The notes under the pieces are model-generated. The model was given only the letters and a program-made list of their open reading frames with translations. It was not told where the DNA came from and did not search any database. Source: Sphingomonas sanguinis NBRC 13937 (GTDB taxonomy: Bacteria > Pseudomonadota > Alphaproteobacteria > Sphingomonadales > Sphingomonadaceae). From it: 64,000 nt of DNA. Below, piece by piece: positions 35,815-44,936 of this stretch. Each line of letters opens with the position of its first letter. Position 1 is the first letter of the stretch. Position numbers and translations under genes: made by a program. The stretch lies in contig NZ_BCTY01000005.1 in assembly GCF_001591005.1 (NCBI RefSeq), positions 1 through 64,000 on the forward strand. The letters run 5' to 3'.

Positions 35815-37932
35815 TCAGCGTTTGGGGCTATCCATCAATTTCTGCGCGAAATAGACCATCTGCTGCGCGCTCAAGCGTGCACCCTGCGCGATGTCGGCAT
35901 CGCCCGAATGCCCGCCCGCCGTATCTTCGTAGAAGAGATAGGGGATGCCATATTCGGCCAGCCGCGCCGCGAACTTGCGCGCATGTTGCGGGCCGACGCG
36001 ATCGTCCTTGGTCGTCGTCCAGATATAGGGCTCGGGATAGGCCACGCCCTTGCGGATATTGGCATAGGGCGAAATCTTGCGCAGGAACGCGGCCTCTTCA
36101 GGCACGTCGATCGAGCCATATTCGTCCTTCCACGAATCGCCCGCCGCGATCTTCTGATAACGAACCATGTCGAGCAGCGGCACCTGGATGGTCACAGCCT
36201 TCCATAGATCGGGATGCTGGGTCAGTTCGACGCCCATCAGCAGGCCGCCGTTCGAGCCGCCATAGATGCCCAGTTTCTGCGGATTGGTGATCTTCCGCGC
36301 GAACAGGTCCTTCGCCACGCTCGCAAAGTCGTCATAGATGACCTGCCGCTTGGTCTTGCGGCCCGCGTCATGCCATTTCGGCCCGAACTCGCCGCCGCCC
36401 CGGATATTGGCCAGGACATAGGCCCCGCCCCGCTCGGTCCAGATCTTGCCGGTCGAGCCCAGATAGCTGGGCAGCCGCGCAACCTCGAACCCGCCATAGG
36501 CCGTCATCAGCGTCGGTACCGTCCCGTCGAGCTTCGCACCCTTGGGCAGCACGACGAAATAGGGAATTTTCGTCCCGTCGGTCGAGGTCGCCTCATATTG
36601 ATGAACCGTCGTCCCCGCCGCATCGAAGCGCGCAGGCAGCGTCTTCAACACCTGCGGCGCAGCCGGGCGGCTGGCATCGAAGCGGGAGAGGACGGTCGGC
36701 GTGGTGAAGCCAGCGGTCGAGAGATAGACGATGTCCGACCGGTCACTCGTGCTGACCACGTCCACCGCCATGTTGTCAGGCACCTGCACCGCCGAGGCCG
36801 ACCAGCCGGTCAACGTCGGCGCGAAGACGCTCGCCCGGCCGCGAACATTGTCGATATAGGTCACGACAACCCGATCCTTGGTCGTCGACACGCCCTCGAC
36901 GGCCTGGCGATCGGTGGGCGTGAACAAGGTGCGCGGGGTGATCGTCCCGGCCTCCAGCTCGGACAGCGGCGCCCACACGACCGAACCGGCCGGATGCTCG
37001 CCCCAGGCGTCGCTGGTCTGGAAGATCACCCGGCCATCGACCAGCCCCGAGGGGAAGGCGCGCGCGGGCATGGCGATCGGCTTGGCCCCGCCGGTTGGCG
37101 TCCAGAACAGCTTGTCGCCACCGAAAAAGGTCTTGCGACGCTCGATCACCACGGCACGGTGACCCTGGGCGTCGGTCAGCACAGCCGCATAGGTGCCCAG
37201 CTCGTCGGTCGGTGCGCCGCGATAGATTTCGGTCGCCTGTTCCAGTGGCTGGCCACGCTTCACCATCTTCACGACAAAGGGATAGCTCGACTTGGTCAGC
37301 GTCCCCTGCCCCCAGTCACGGCTGACCAGCAGCGTGTCCTTGTCGAGCCAGCTTGCGCCCTGCTTCGAGGTCGACAGGCGGAAGCCGTTGGGTACGAACT
37401 GCCCCGTCTCCATGTCGAACTCGCGATACTCGATCGCATCCTCGCCGCCCTCCGACAGGGCGATCAGGCACAGCCGATCCTCGGGGCTGAGGCAGGTCAG
37501 GCCCTTCCAGACCCACTTCTTGCCCTCCGCCTTGCTCAGAGCATCGAGGTCGAGCAGCGTGGTCCATTTCGGGTTGGCCGACGCATAGTCCGCCTCGGTC
37601 GTATAGCGCCAAAGCCCCTGCGGATGATCGGCATCGCGCCAGAAATTGACGATGCGACCGTAAAGCTGGCCGGGCATCGGAATACGGTCCTTGGCGGACG
37701 CGATGGCCAGCGCTTCGCCATAGAAGGTCTGATAGCGCGGATCATTCTGCAGCCGCGGCAGCGTCTTGGCATTTTCGGCCTCGACCCAGGCCAGCGACTT
37801 GGCGCCGTCCTTGTCCTCCAGCCAGATATAGGGATCATTGTCAGTCATGGCGCCGGTCTGCGCCATGGCAGCCCCCGCCACAAGCTGTCCGGCCAGCATC
37901 GTCCCCGCCAGCAGTCCACGCCATCCCCGCAT
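35815..37932 (-). CDS. Prolyl oligopeptidase family serine peptidase (S9A), exported, 705 aa
   Basis: Signal peptide over residues 1-26 (ends GAAMAQ). A beta-propeller spans about 30-420 and the alpha/beta-hydrolase domain about 430-705, with nucleophile Ser in GIYGGSNGGLLMG, Asp in KDDRVGPQHARKF and His in TAGGHSGDAD. Cuts short proline-containing peptides in the periplasm. ATG 37932 follows a GGAG at good distance; an ATG 21 bp upstream would spoil the signal peptide. Confidence 0.92.
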   Translation of the reverse strand: MRGWRGLLAGTMLAGQLVAGAAMAQTGAMTDNDPYIWLEDKDGAKSLAWVEAENAKTLPRLQNDPRYQTFYGEALAIASAKDRIPMPGQLYGRIVNFWRDADHPQGLWRYTTEADYASANPKWTTLLDLDALSKAEGKKWVWKGLTCLSPEDRLCLIALSEGGEDAIEYREFDMETGQFVPNGFRLSTSKQGASWLDKDTLLVSRDWGQGTLTKSSYPFVVKMVKRGQPLEQATEIYRGAPTDELGTYAAVLTDAQGHRAVVIERRKTFFGGDKLFWTPTGGAKPIAMPARAFPSGLVDGRVIFQTSDAWGEHPAGSVVWAPLSELEAGTITPRTLFTPTDRQAVEGVSTTKDRVVVTYIDNVRGRASVFAPTLTGWSASAVQVPDNMAVDVVSTSDRSDIVYLSTAGFTTPTVLSRFDASRPAAPQVLKTLPARFDAAGTTVHQYEATSTDGTKIPYFVVLPKGAKLDGTVPTLMTAYGGFEVARLPSYLGSTGKIWTERGGAYVLANIRGGGEFGPKWHDAGRKTKRQVIYDDFASVAKDLFARKITNPQKLGIYGGSNGGLLMGVELTQHPDLWKAVTIQVPLLDMVRYQKIAAGDSWKDEYGSIDVPEEAAFLRKISPYANIRKGVAYPEPYIWTTTKDDRVGPQHARKFAARLAEYGIPYLFYEDTAGGHSGDADIAQGARLSAQQMVYFAQKLMDSPKR

Positions 37933-38089
37933 TTTCGTTCTGCTCCGTTCCATTCGCGAATGGAGGGGATGTTACCTTGTCACGCGGCACTGGCAACCAT
38001 GGGCGACGCAATATTGCGCCCTTGATCGGCCCTATCGGAAATCCCTGAAATTGATGCGCTTCAGGGCGATGTGATGCCGCACCACGGAC

Positions 38090-38115
38090 GGAACGGCTTG
38101 GCGAGCCTGCCCGTT
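38090..38115 (+). promoter_or_regulatory. Perfect EcfG-type promoter of the alpha/beta hydrolase gene
   Basis: GGAAC (38090-38094), 17-bp spacer, CGTT (38112-38115): an exact match to the alphaproteobacterial general-stress consensus, 39 bp before the start codon, with AGGAG between. The best of several such sites in the window. Confidence 0.65.
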
Positions 38116-38154
38116 CAGCCCGCGCATTACCGCAGCACCGTGCAGGAGCAGACC

Positions 38155-38979
38155 ATGCCATATGTAAAGACGCGCGACGGCACCGATATTTACGTCAAGG
38201 ACTGGGGTGAAGGGCGCCCCGTGGTTCTCCTCCATGGCTGGCCGCTATCGGCCGATATGTGGGATGCGCAGATGATGGCGCTGGCCGAGGCAGGCTTTCG
38301 TGCGATTGCCTATGACCGGCGTGGATTCGGTCGCTCGGGCCAGCCCTGGTCGGGTTATGATTACGATACGCTGTCGGACGATCTCGCCGATGTGCTGGAG
38401 GCGACGGGCGCACAGGATGCCGCCGTCATCGGCTTCTCGATGGGCGGTGGCGAGGTCGCACGTTATATGAGCCGCCATGACGGCAAGGGCGTCATCGCGG
38501 CCGGGCTGATCGCATCGGTCGTGCCCTATATGCTGAAGACCGAGGACAATCCGAACGGCACCGAACAGTCGGTATTCGACCAGATCGGCCAGGGTCTGCG
38601 CGACGACCGCGCGCACTTCCTGCGCCATACCTTCTTCAAACAGTTCTTCGGCGTCGGCTACATCTCCAGCCCCGTCAGCGACGAGGTGCTCGACTGGGCG
38701 ACGAGTGTAGCGATGCAGGCGGGACTCAAGCCGACCCTCGCCTGTGCCGAGTCGTTCAGCCAGACCGACTTCCGGCCCGATCTGTCGGCATTCCGTGTGC
38801 CGACGCTGATCATCCATGGCACCGGTGACCAGACCGTGCCGATCGATGCGGCGGGTCGGGCGGCGGCCGAGGGCATCGCCCAGGCGCAACTCGTCGAATA
38901 TGACGGCGCGCCGCATGGCCTGAACGTGACGCATAGCGATCGTCTGACCGACGATCTGCTGACCTTCCTGGGACGTTAA
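38155..38979 (+). CDS. Alpha/beta hydrolase, cofactor-free haloperoxidase type, 274 aa
   Basis: Alpha/beta-hydrolase fold of the non-heme chloroperoxidase/arylesterase group. Oxyanion strand LLHGWPLSADMW near residue 25; nucleophile elbow GFSMGGGEVAR near residue 96; Asp in IIHGTGDQTVP; catalytic His in APHGLN. These enzymes hydrolyse esters and form peracids; the natural substrate is unknown. ATG 38155 is chosen for its AGGAG site and the family N-terminus (MPYVKTRDGTDIYVKDWGEG in pattern). The upstream EcfG promoter points to a general-stress role. Confidence 0.9.
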   Translation: MPYVKTRDGTDIYVKDWGEGRPVVLLHGWPLSADMWDAQMMALAEAGFRAIAYDRRGFGRSGQPWSGYDYDTLSDDLADVLEATGAQDAAVIGFSMGGGEVARYMSRHDGKGVIAAGLIASVVPYMLKTEDNPNGTEQSVFDQIGQGLRDDRAHFLRHTFFKQFFGVGYISSPVSDEVLDWATSVAMQAGLKPTLACAESFSQTDFRPDLSAFRVPTLIIHGTGDQTVPIDAAGRAAAEGIAQAQLVEYDGAPHGLNVTHSDRLTDDLLTFLGR

Positions 38980-38983
38980 ACGA

Positions 38984-39013
38984 AAAGGGCGGCCTTTCCG
39001 GGCCGCCCTTTCT
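38984..39013. terminator. Bidirectional intrinsic terminator between alpha/beta hydrolase and ftsB
   Basis: AAAGGGCGGCC (38984-38994) pairs exactly with GGCCGCCCTTT (39001-39011) over a 6-base loop, with A and T tracts on either side. It ends both the plus-strand hydrolase gene and the minus-strand eno-ftsB unit. Confidence 0.85.
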
Positions 39014-39336
39014 CATTTCAGCGGAACGATCACCTCGTCGGGGTGAGCGACGTTCAGTTCCTTGCGCACCATCTCGTCAACCATGTCGGGATTGGCATGA
39101 TCGGGGTCGAGTAGCGCGACGCGGTTCTTCAGGACCGTCCGCTTCTTGTCGAGTGCGGCATAGTCATGCTCGCGCTTCACCAACTGCCGCTGATACTCGC
39201 CATAAGCGAGCAGGCCATTGCGTCCCAGCACCGCATAGGCACCGAAGAACGCAACGATCGTCAGCCCCAGAGCGGGCAAGGCGGCCCGCTGCATGGTGCG
39301 GATAAAGGGCGACGTCTTTCTGGTCACGCTTCGCAT
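39013..39336 (-). CDS. ftsB: FtsB/DivIC-type septum formation initiator, 107 aa
   Basis: Short bitopic division protein: a cytoplasmic basic N-terminus, one transmembrane helix (about residues 15-36), then a coiled coil (YGEYQRQLVKREHDYAALDKKR) and a short C-terminal part with DMVDEMVRKELN. FtsB forms the FtsQLB complex that switches on septal wall synthesis. ATG 39336; the frame continues upstream into the enolase region, which is an artefact. eno-ftsB adjacency is conserved in proteobacteria. Confidence 0.9.
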   Translation of the reverse strand: MRSVTRKTSPFIRTMQRAALPALGLTIVAFFGAYAVLGRNGLLAYGEYQRQLVKREHDYAALDKKRTVLKNRVALLDPDHANPDMVDEMVRKELNVAHPDEVIVPLK

Positions 39337-39359
39337 AATCGTACCGTCGCCCTTCGATT

Positions 39360-40652
<1,293 letters not shown>

Positions 40653-40724
40653 CTACATCAGCCTTGAAGGTCTCGGCGCGGCTCTATCGTGTGACTGTGC
40701 GAAGGGCAATTGCGGGAAAAGCAT

Positions 40725-40750
40725 GGAACCGTGGTTCCGTTGCCGGGGTT
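40725..40750 (+). promoter_or_regulatory. Candidate EcfG promoter of the YqjD-like module
   Basis: GGAAC (40725-40729), 17-bp spacer, GGTT (40747-40750), one mismatch to GGAAC-N16/17-CGTT, 49 bp before the first gene of the module. Confidence 0.4.
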
Positions 40751-40799
40751 AAGAGGCAAAACCGCCCGTTCACCCGGGCCAAATGGAAAGGGTTTTCCG

Positions 40800-41333
40800 A
40801 TGGCTGACACCGACAGCACATTTCCCGCCGCCAACACTGGCGAGCCGAGCTTCGCCGGAAATACCGCCGTTGCCCATGAAGTCGCCGCGCCCAGCGTTGC
40901 TTTCGATAGCGAGGCCGAGGCGTCTAAGGCAAAGGCAGGGCTTGCCGATGCCAAGCAGCAGGTGAAGGAGGGCGCGACCAAAGTGCAGCAGCAGGCGGTC
41001 GACAAAATCCATGCGCTGGCGGGCGACGGCAAGGCCAAGGCGGGTTCCGCACTCGATCAGGTCGCGCAGATGCTGAACGATGCCGCCGTACAGGTCGATG
41101 AGAAGCTGGGCCAGCAATATGGCCAATATGCGCGATCGGCTGCCGATACCGTGACGTCGCTGTCGGGCGCGATCAAGGATAAGGATGTCGAGGAACTGCT
41201 CGACGACGCGCGCGCCTTCGTGACCAAGAGCCCGGCGATCGCGATCGGCGTTGCCGCCGCGCTGGGCTTCGTCTTGGCCCGTGTCGTGCAGTCGGGCATC
41301 GAAACCCGCCAGTCGGCCGACGGCGCCGCGTGA
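40800..41333 (+). CDS. YqjD/ElaB-like (DUF883-type) membrane-anchored protein, 177 aa
   Basis: A soluble N-terminal part with long amphipathic helices (heptad-like stretch KAKAGLADAKQQVKEGATKVQQQAVDKI), then a C-terminal glycine-rich transmembrane helix (PAIAIGVAAALGFVLARVV, about 145-164). This is the layout of E. coli YqjD/ElaB, inner-membrane proteins that bind ribosomes in stationary phase. Its GTGA end overlaps the holin-like gene. Family assignment is by architecture. Confidence 0.75.
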   Translation: MADTDSTFPAANTGEPSFAGNTAVAHEVAAPSVAFDSEAEASKAKAGLADAKQQVKEGATKVQQQAVDKIHALAGDGKAKAGSALDQVAQMLNDAAVQVDEKLGQQYGQYARSAADTVTSLSGAIKDKDVEELLDDARAFVTKSPAIAIGVAAALGFVLARVVQSGIETRQSADGAA

Positions 41334-41683
41334 CCCGGGTCGCCGAGACCCTGAGGGCGGTCACGCCGGAGCCGGAGACCCTGACCTCGCTGGTGTCACA
41401 ACTGGTCGATGACGGACGCTCCTTCATCACCGCCGAGATCGATCTCGCCAAGGCGCGGGCGACCGACAAGATCGGGCGTTATCGCAGTGCGGCGATCTTT
41501 TTCGGCGTGGCGGCGGTACTTGGCCTTTCGGCTTTGATCGCGCTGCTGGTCGGCCTGATTTTCGCGCTCGCCCCGTTGACCGGGCCGTTTGCGGCAACGC
41601 TGATCGTGGTCGGTGTCGTGCTGATCGTCGCAGGTGTTCTGGCGATGGTCGGGAAGTCGCGTCTGTCGGGAGGCCAGTCATGA
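41330..41683 (+). CDS. YqjE-like phage-holin-family membrane protein, 117 aa
   Basis: An amphipathic N-terminal helix, ETLTSLVSQLVDDGRSFITAEIDLAKARA, followed by two transmembrane helices (about 47-73 and 80-103), matching the holin-X/DUF1469 family that includes YqjE. These are not lytic holins in the usual sense. GTG start overlaps the preceding stop; its end overlaps the next start (ATGA). It is the middle gene of a YqjD-YqjE-YqjK-like trio. Confidence 0.82.
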   Translation: MTRVAETLRAVTPEPETLTSLVSQLVDDGRSFITAEIDLAKARATDKIGRYRSAAIFFGVAAVLGLSALIALLVGLIFALAPLTGPFAATLIVVGVVLIVAGVLAMVGKSRLSGGQS

Positions 41684-41931
41684 CCGTCGCCGAAGCCGAA
41701 GCGCGCGCAGCCGAAGCGCGCGAGCGGATGAACCAGACTGCCTCGCGCATTCAGGCTCGCCTGGAGCCGAAGGCACTGGCCGCCCAGGCGAAGGAAGCGG
41801 GCATGTCCGCCGCATGTTCGGGTCTGGAGACCGCGAAGAACAACCCAGCCACCGTGGCAGGCGGTGTCGCGGTTCTGGGCTTGCTGCTCAACCGTCGGCG
41901 TATCGCCCGCCTGTTCAAACGCAAACGCTGA
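41680..41931 (+). CDS. DUF3618/YqjK-like small protein, 83 aa
   Basis: Short basic protein with a helical N-terminal half (EAEARAAEARERMNQTASRIQARLEPK in character), a weakly hydrophobic glycine-containing segment (about 58-72) and an Arg/Lys-rich end (RRRIARLFKRKR). Fits DUF3618 or YqjK-like partners of the YqjE protein. Function unknown; translation is coupled to the upstream gene by an ATGA overlap. Confidence 0.65.
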   Translation: MTVAEAEARAAEARERMNQTASRIQARLEPKALAAQAKEAGMSAACSGLETAKNNPATVAGGVAVLGLLLNRRRIARLFKRKR

Positions 41932-41983
41932 TTTGGCGCGCCGGGACGAGTACCCGGCGGCACAGCCCAGAAGGATGTTGGCC

Positions 41984-42427
41984 ATGACCACCGAGACGCA
42001 TCAGAATCAGCAGACCGACGGCCTCCGCGAAAAGCTGGACCATGGTCGCGAAACCGCATCGCAGGCGCTGCACGACGCCAAGGACAAGGCGGGCGAGCTG
42101 GCGCACAAGACCGCACGCACGATCGAAGCCAACCCGCTCGGCATCCTGGTCGGCGGCCTCGCGGTCGGCGTGATCGCTGGCGCGCTTATCCCGCGTTCGG
42201 CGCGTGAAAAGGAAGTGCTGACCCCGCTCGGCAAGAAGCTGGGGGAGACGATTCGCCAGGCAACGCAGGCCGCACGCGAGACCGGCCTGCGTGAGCTGGA
42301 GGAAGCGGGCCTGACCAAGGACAATGCCAAGGATCGCGCGCGTTCGCTGTTCGACAATGTCGTGAAGGCCGCCAGCAATGCCGGGTCGGCCGCTGCCAAG
42401 GCCGCCACGAACAAGACGACCGTCTAA
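41984..42427 (+). CDS. Second YqjD-like helical membrane-anchored protein, 147 aa
   Basis: N-terminal amphipathic helix, then one transmembrane helix with glycine zipper character (GILVGGLAVGVIAGALIP, about 53-70), then a long polar helical C-terminal part rich in Ala, Lys and Glu. Related in style to the 40800 gene but with the membrane helix in the middle. ATG 41984 with AGAAGGA 9 bp upstream. A CCGGG/CCCGG hairpin (41941-41957) separates it from the trio. A strong terminator follows. Confidence 0.75.
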   Translation: MTTETHQNQQTDGLREKLDHGRETASQALHDAKDKAGELAHKTARTIEANPLGILVGGLAVGVIAGALIPRSAREKEVLTPLGKKLGETIRQATQAARETGLRELEEAGLTKDNAKDRARSLFDNVVKAASNAGSAAAKAATNKTTV

Positions 42428-42450
42428 ATCGCCATTTTTGGCGGCTTATC

Positions 42451-42488
42451 AGCGCCCTGCGATCCTGGTGCGATCACAGGGCGCTTTT
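42451..42488 (+). terminator. Intrinsic terminator ending the YqjD-like module
   Basis: AGCGCCCTG (42451-42459) pairs exactly with CAGGGCGCT (42477-42485), followed by TTTT. Confidence 0.85.
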
Positions 42489-42560
42489 CGTTGAACGGCT
42501 TGCGGGCAGGGAAAGGGCTTTCTACCAAGGTCGGATTGCTTCTCCTGTCGGGATACCCGC

Positions 42561-44378
42561 TTGCGCCTTCTCTCCCTTGCCATCGTTCTGGCCGTGTCGG
42601 CCACGCCTGCCCTCGCTCATGCCCAGGCCACTCCGATCGCCGCAGCCCAGCCCGGTGAGGGCAAGGAGGATGCCCGGCTGAAGCGGCTATTCCACGATAG
42701 CGATGAAGCCAGCCTGGCGCGCAACCCGATCAATGGGCTGTTCCGTGGCGATATGCGCCGCGCCGACCGGATCGGCGATTTCTTTTCCGATGCGTATATC
42801 AATGCCGAACGGGCGGCGGCCGAAAAGGACCTGAAGGACCTGGGCCAGATCAACCGGGCTGCGCTGACGCCGACCAATCAGGTCGCTTATGACGTCTTCC
42901 AGCAGCAGACGCAGACGACGCTGAAGGGACTCGACCCGGCGCTTGTCGCGCTGACGATCGTGCGGCCGATGGACCACTTCTACGGCATCCAGACCTTCTA
43001 TCCCGAATTCGCCTCCGGCCAGGGTGCGGCACCGTTCAACACGGTGGCCGATTACGACAACAACCTGAAGCGTAACGTCGAATATGCCCGCCTGCTCGAC
43101 GAAGCGATCGTCCGCTTCCGCCAAGGCATGGCCAGTGGTGTCGTCCAGCCCAAGCTGGTCGTGCGCAACATGATCGCGCAGTTCGACAATCTGCTGGCGG
43201 GGCCTGTCGAGGACTCGACTTTCTATGGCCCGGTGAAGCGCTTCCCCGCCACCATTCCGGCGGCGGAACAGGCACGATTGAAGGCGGCCTATGCGACGCA
43301 GATACGCGACGTCATCCTGCCCGCCGAGCGTCGGATGCGGAGTTTCCTGGCCGACACCTATCTACCCGCCGCGCGGGATAGCGTCGGTCTTTCGGGCATG
43401 AAAGGCGGCGACCGTCTTTATAGCTATCTGATCGAACAGAACACGACCCTGCCGCTCAAGGCGGAGGATGTGCACCAGCTCGGCCTGTCCGAAGTCGCGC
43501 GTATCCTGAAGGCGATGGAGGTTCAGAAGAAGGCGGTCGGCTTCAAGGGCAGCTTGGCGGAGTTCTTCACCTTCCTGCGCACCGACCCGCAATTCGCGCC
43601 CAAGAGCGCCGCCCAGCTCCGCGAGGGGTATGAGGCGATCGGACGCCGGATCGACGCACGTATCCGTGAGCAATTCTCGCTGATCCCCAAGACGGCGCTG
43701 GAAATCCGCCCGGTTCCGGCTTTCAAGGAAAAGACCGATGCAGGCGGCTCGTACCAGGGCGGTACGCCGGACGGGACGCGGCCGGGGGTGTTCTATTACA
43801 ACACCTACGACCTGCCATCCCGCTACATGTGGGAGATGGAGACGCTGTACCTGCACGAGGCGGTGCCGGGCCATCATTTCCAGATCAGCCTGGCACAGGA
43901 AAATGCCGCCCTGCCCGCCTTCATGCGCTTCGGCGGCAACACCGCCTATGCCGAGGGTTGGGCGCTCTATGCCGAGACGCTGTGGCCTGAACTGGGCATG
44001 GAGACCGATCCCTATCAACGGATGGGCGGCCTGAGCGACGAGATGCTGCGCGCCATGCGGCTGGTGGTCGATACGGGCATCCATGCCAAGGGTTGGACGC
44101 GCGACCAGGCGATCGAATATATGCTCGCCAACTCCCCCATGGCGCGAACCGACGCGACCGCCGAGGTCGAGCGCTATATCGCCATTCCGGGCCAGGCGCT
44201 GGCCTACAAGATCGGCCAGCTGACGATAAGCCGCCTGAAGGCGCAGGCCAAGGCGGAGCTGGGCGCGAAGTTCGATCCCCGCCGCTTCCACGCCGAAGTA
44301 CTCGACACCGGCGCGCTGCCGATGCCGGTGCTGGAGAAGAAGATCGCCGACTGGATCGCGGCCGAAAAGCGCCGCTGA
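42561..44378 (+). CDS. DUF885 family exported metallopeptidase-like protein, 605 aa
   Basis: Signal peptide over residues 1-22 (MRLLSLAIVLAVSATPALAHA type). The DUF885 domain covers the rest, with the zinc site HEAVPGHH near residue 433 and the downstream Glu in AYAEGWALYAETLW, the H-E-x5-H plus E arrangement of gluzincin-like peptidases. Probably a periplasmic peptidase or carboxypeptidase. The start is TTG 42561, which gives the signal peptide its basic N-terminus; no ATG or GTG alternative fits as well. Confidence 0.87.
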   Translation: MRLLSLAIVLAVSATPALAHAQATPIAAAQPGEGKEDARLKRLFHDSDEASLARNPINGLFRGDMRRADRIGDFFSDAYINAERAAAEKDLKDLGQINRAALTPTNQVAYDVFQQQTQTTLKGLDPALVALTIVRPMDHFYGIQTFYPEFASGQGAAPFNTVADYDNNLKRNVEYARLLDEAIVRFRQGMASGVVQPKLVVRNMIAQFDNLLAGPVEDSTFYGPVKRFPATIPAAEQARLKAAYATQIRDVILPAERRMRSFLADTYLPAARDSVGLSGMKGGDRLYSYLIEQNTTLPLKAEDVHQLGLSEVARILKAMEVQKKAVGFKGSLAEFFTFLRTDPQFAPKSAAQLREGYEAIGRRIDARIREQFSLIPKTALEIRPVPAFKEKTDAGGSYQGGTPDGTRPGVFYYNTYDLPSRYMWEMETLYLHEAVPGHHFQISLAQENAALPAFMRFGGNTAYAEGWALYAETLWPELGMETDPYQRMGGLSDEMLRAMRLVVDTGIHAKGWTRDQAIEYMLANSPMARTDATAEVERYIAIPGQALAYKIGQLTISRLKAQAKAELGAKFDPRRFHAEVLDTGALPMPVLEKKIADWIAAEKRR

Positions 44379-44399
44379 TCTGTTGGGAGAAGCGCCGTG

Positions 44400-44933
44400 T
44401 CAGGGGACGTGGCGCTTCTCCAGTTTCCGCGCCAGCGTCCGGCGGTGCATCCCCAACCGCCGCGCGGTTTCCGAGATGTTGAAGTTCGTCTCGGCTAGCG
44501 TTTCGTTGATCCGCTCCCATTCCAGCGTCTTGATCGAACTGGGCCGGTCGGTGATCGCGGTCGTCGCGTCGCCGCCCGCCTTGTGGAAGGCCGCCTCGAT
44601 GTCGTCGGTGTTCGACGGCTTGGCAAGATAGTGGCAGGCGCCCAGCTTGATCGCCTCCACCGCCGTGGCGATACTGGCAAAGCCGGTCAGCACGACGATC
44701 AACATGCCCGGATCATGCGCATGAAGCGTCTGGACACAGGCAAGGCCCGAGGCCTGGCCCAGCTTAAGGTCGACCACCGCGTAACGCGGCGTGGTCTCGC
44801 GCAGCACGGCGACCAGCGCATCGGGGCTGGCCGCGACCCACACCCGGTAGCCACGTCGCTCGAAAGAGCGTTGCAGGGTGCGGGCGAAGGTCTCGTCATC
44901 CTCGACGATCACCAACGTGCGTTCGTCGTCCAT
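44400..44933 (-). CDS. regA: RegA/PrrA/ActR-type redox response regulator, 177 aa
   Basis: Receiver domain (about 5-120) with Asp pair in VEDDETF, phospho-Asp in AVVDLKLGQASG and Lys in AKPSNTDD, then a short linker and a Fis-type helix-turn-helix (NISETARRLGMHRRTLARKLEKR) at the C-terminus, the diagnostic RegA layout. RegA senses redox state through RegB and controls respiratory and other energy genes. It lies 3 bp after the kinase gene and downstream of the cyo oxidase genes, likely targets. Confidence 0.93.
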   Translation of the reverse strand: MDDERTLVIVEDDETFARTLQRSFERRGYRVWVAASPDALVAVLRETTPRYAVVDLKLGQASGLACVQTLHAHDPGMLIVVLTGFASIATAVEAIKLGACHYLAKPSNTDDIEAAFHKAGGDATTAITDRPSSIKTLEWERINETLAETNFNISETARRLGMHRRTLARKLEKRHVP

Positions 44934-44936
44934 ATC

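Noticed and set aside
41330..41683. Holin-family gene as a sign of a prophage
   Set aside because: No other phage genes are near; it belongs to the YqjE-like group that sits in chromosomal stress operons.
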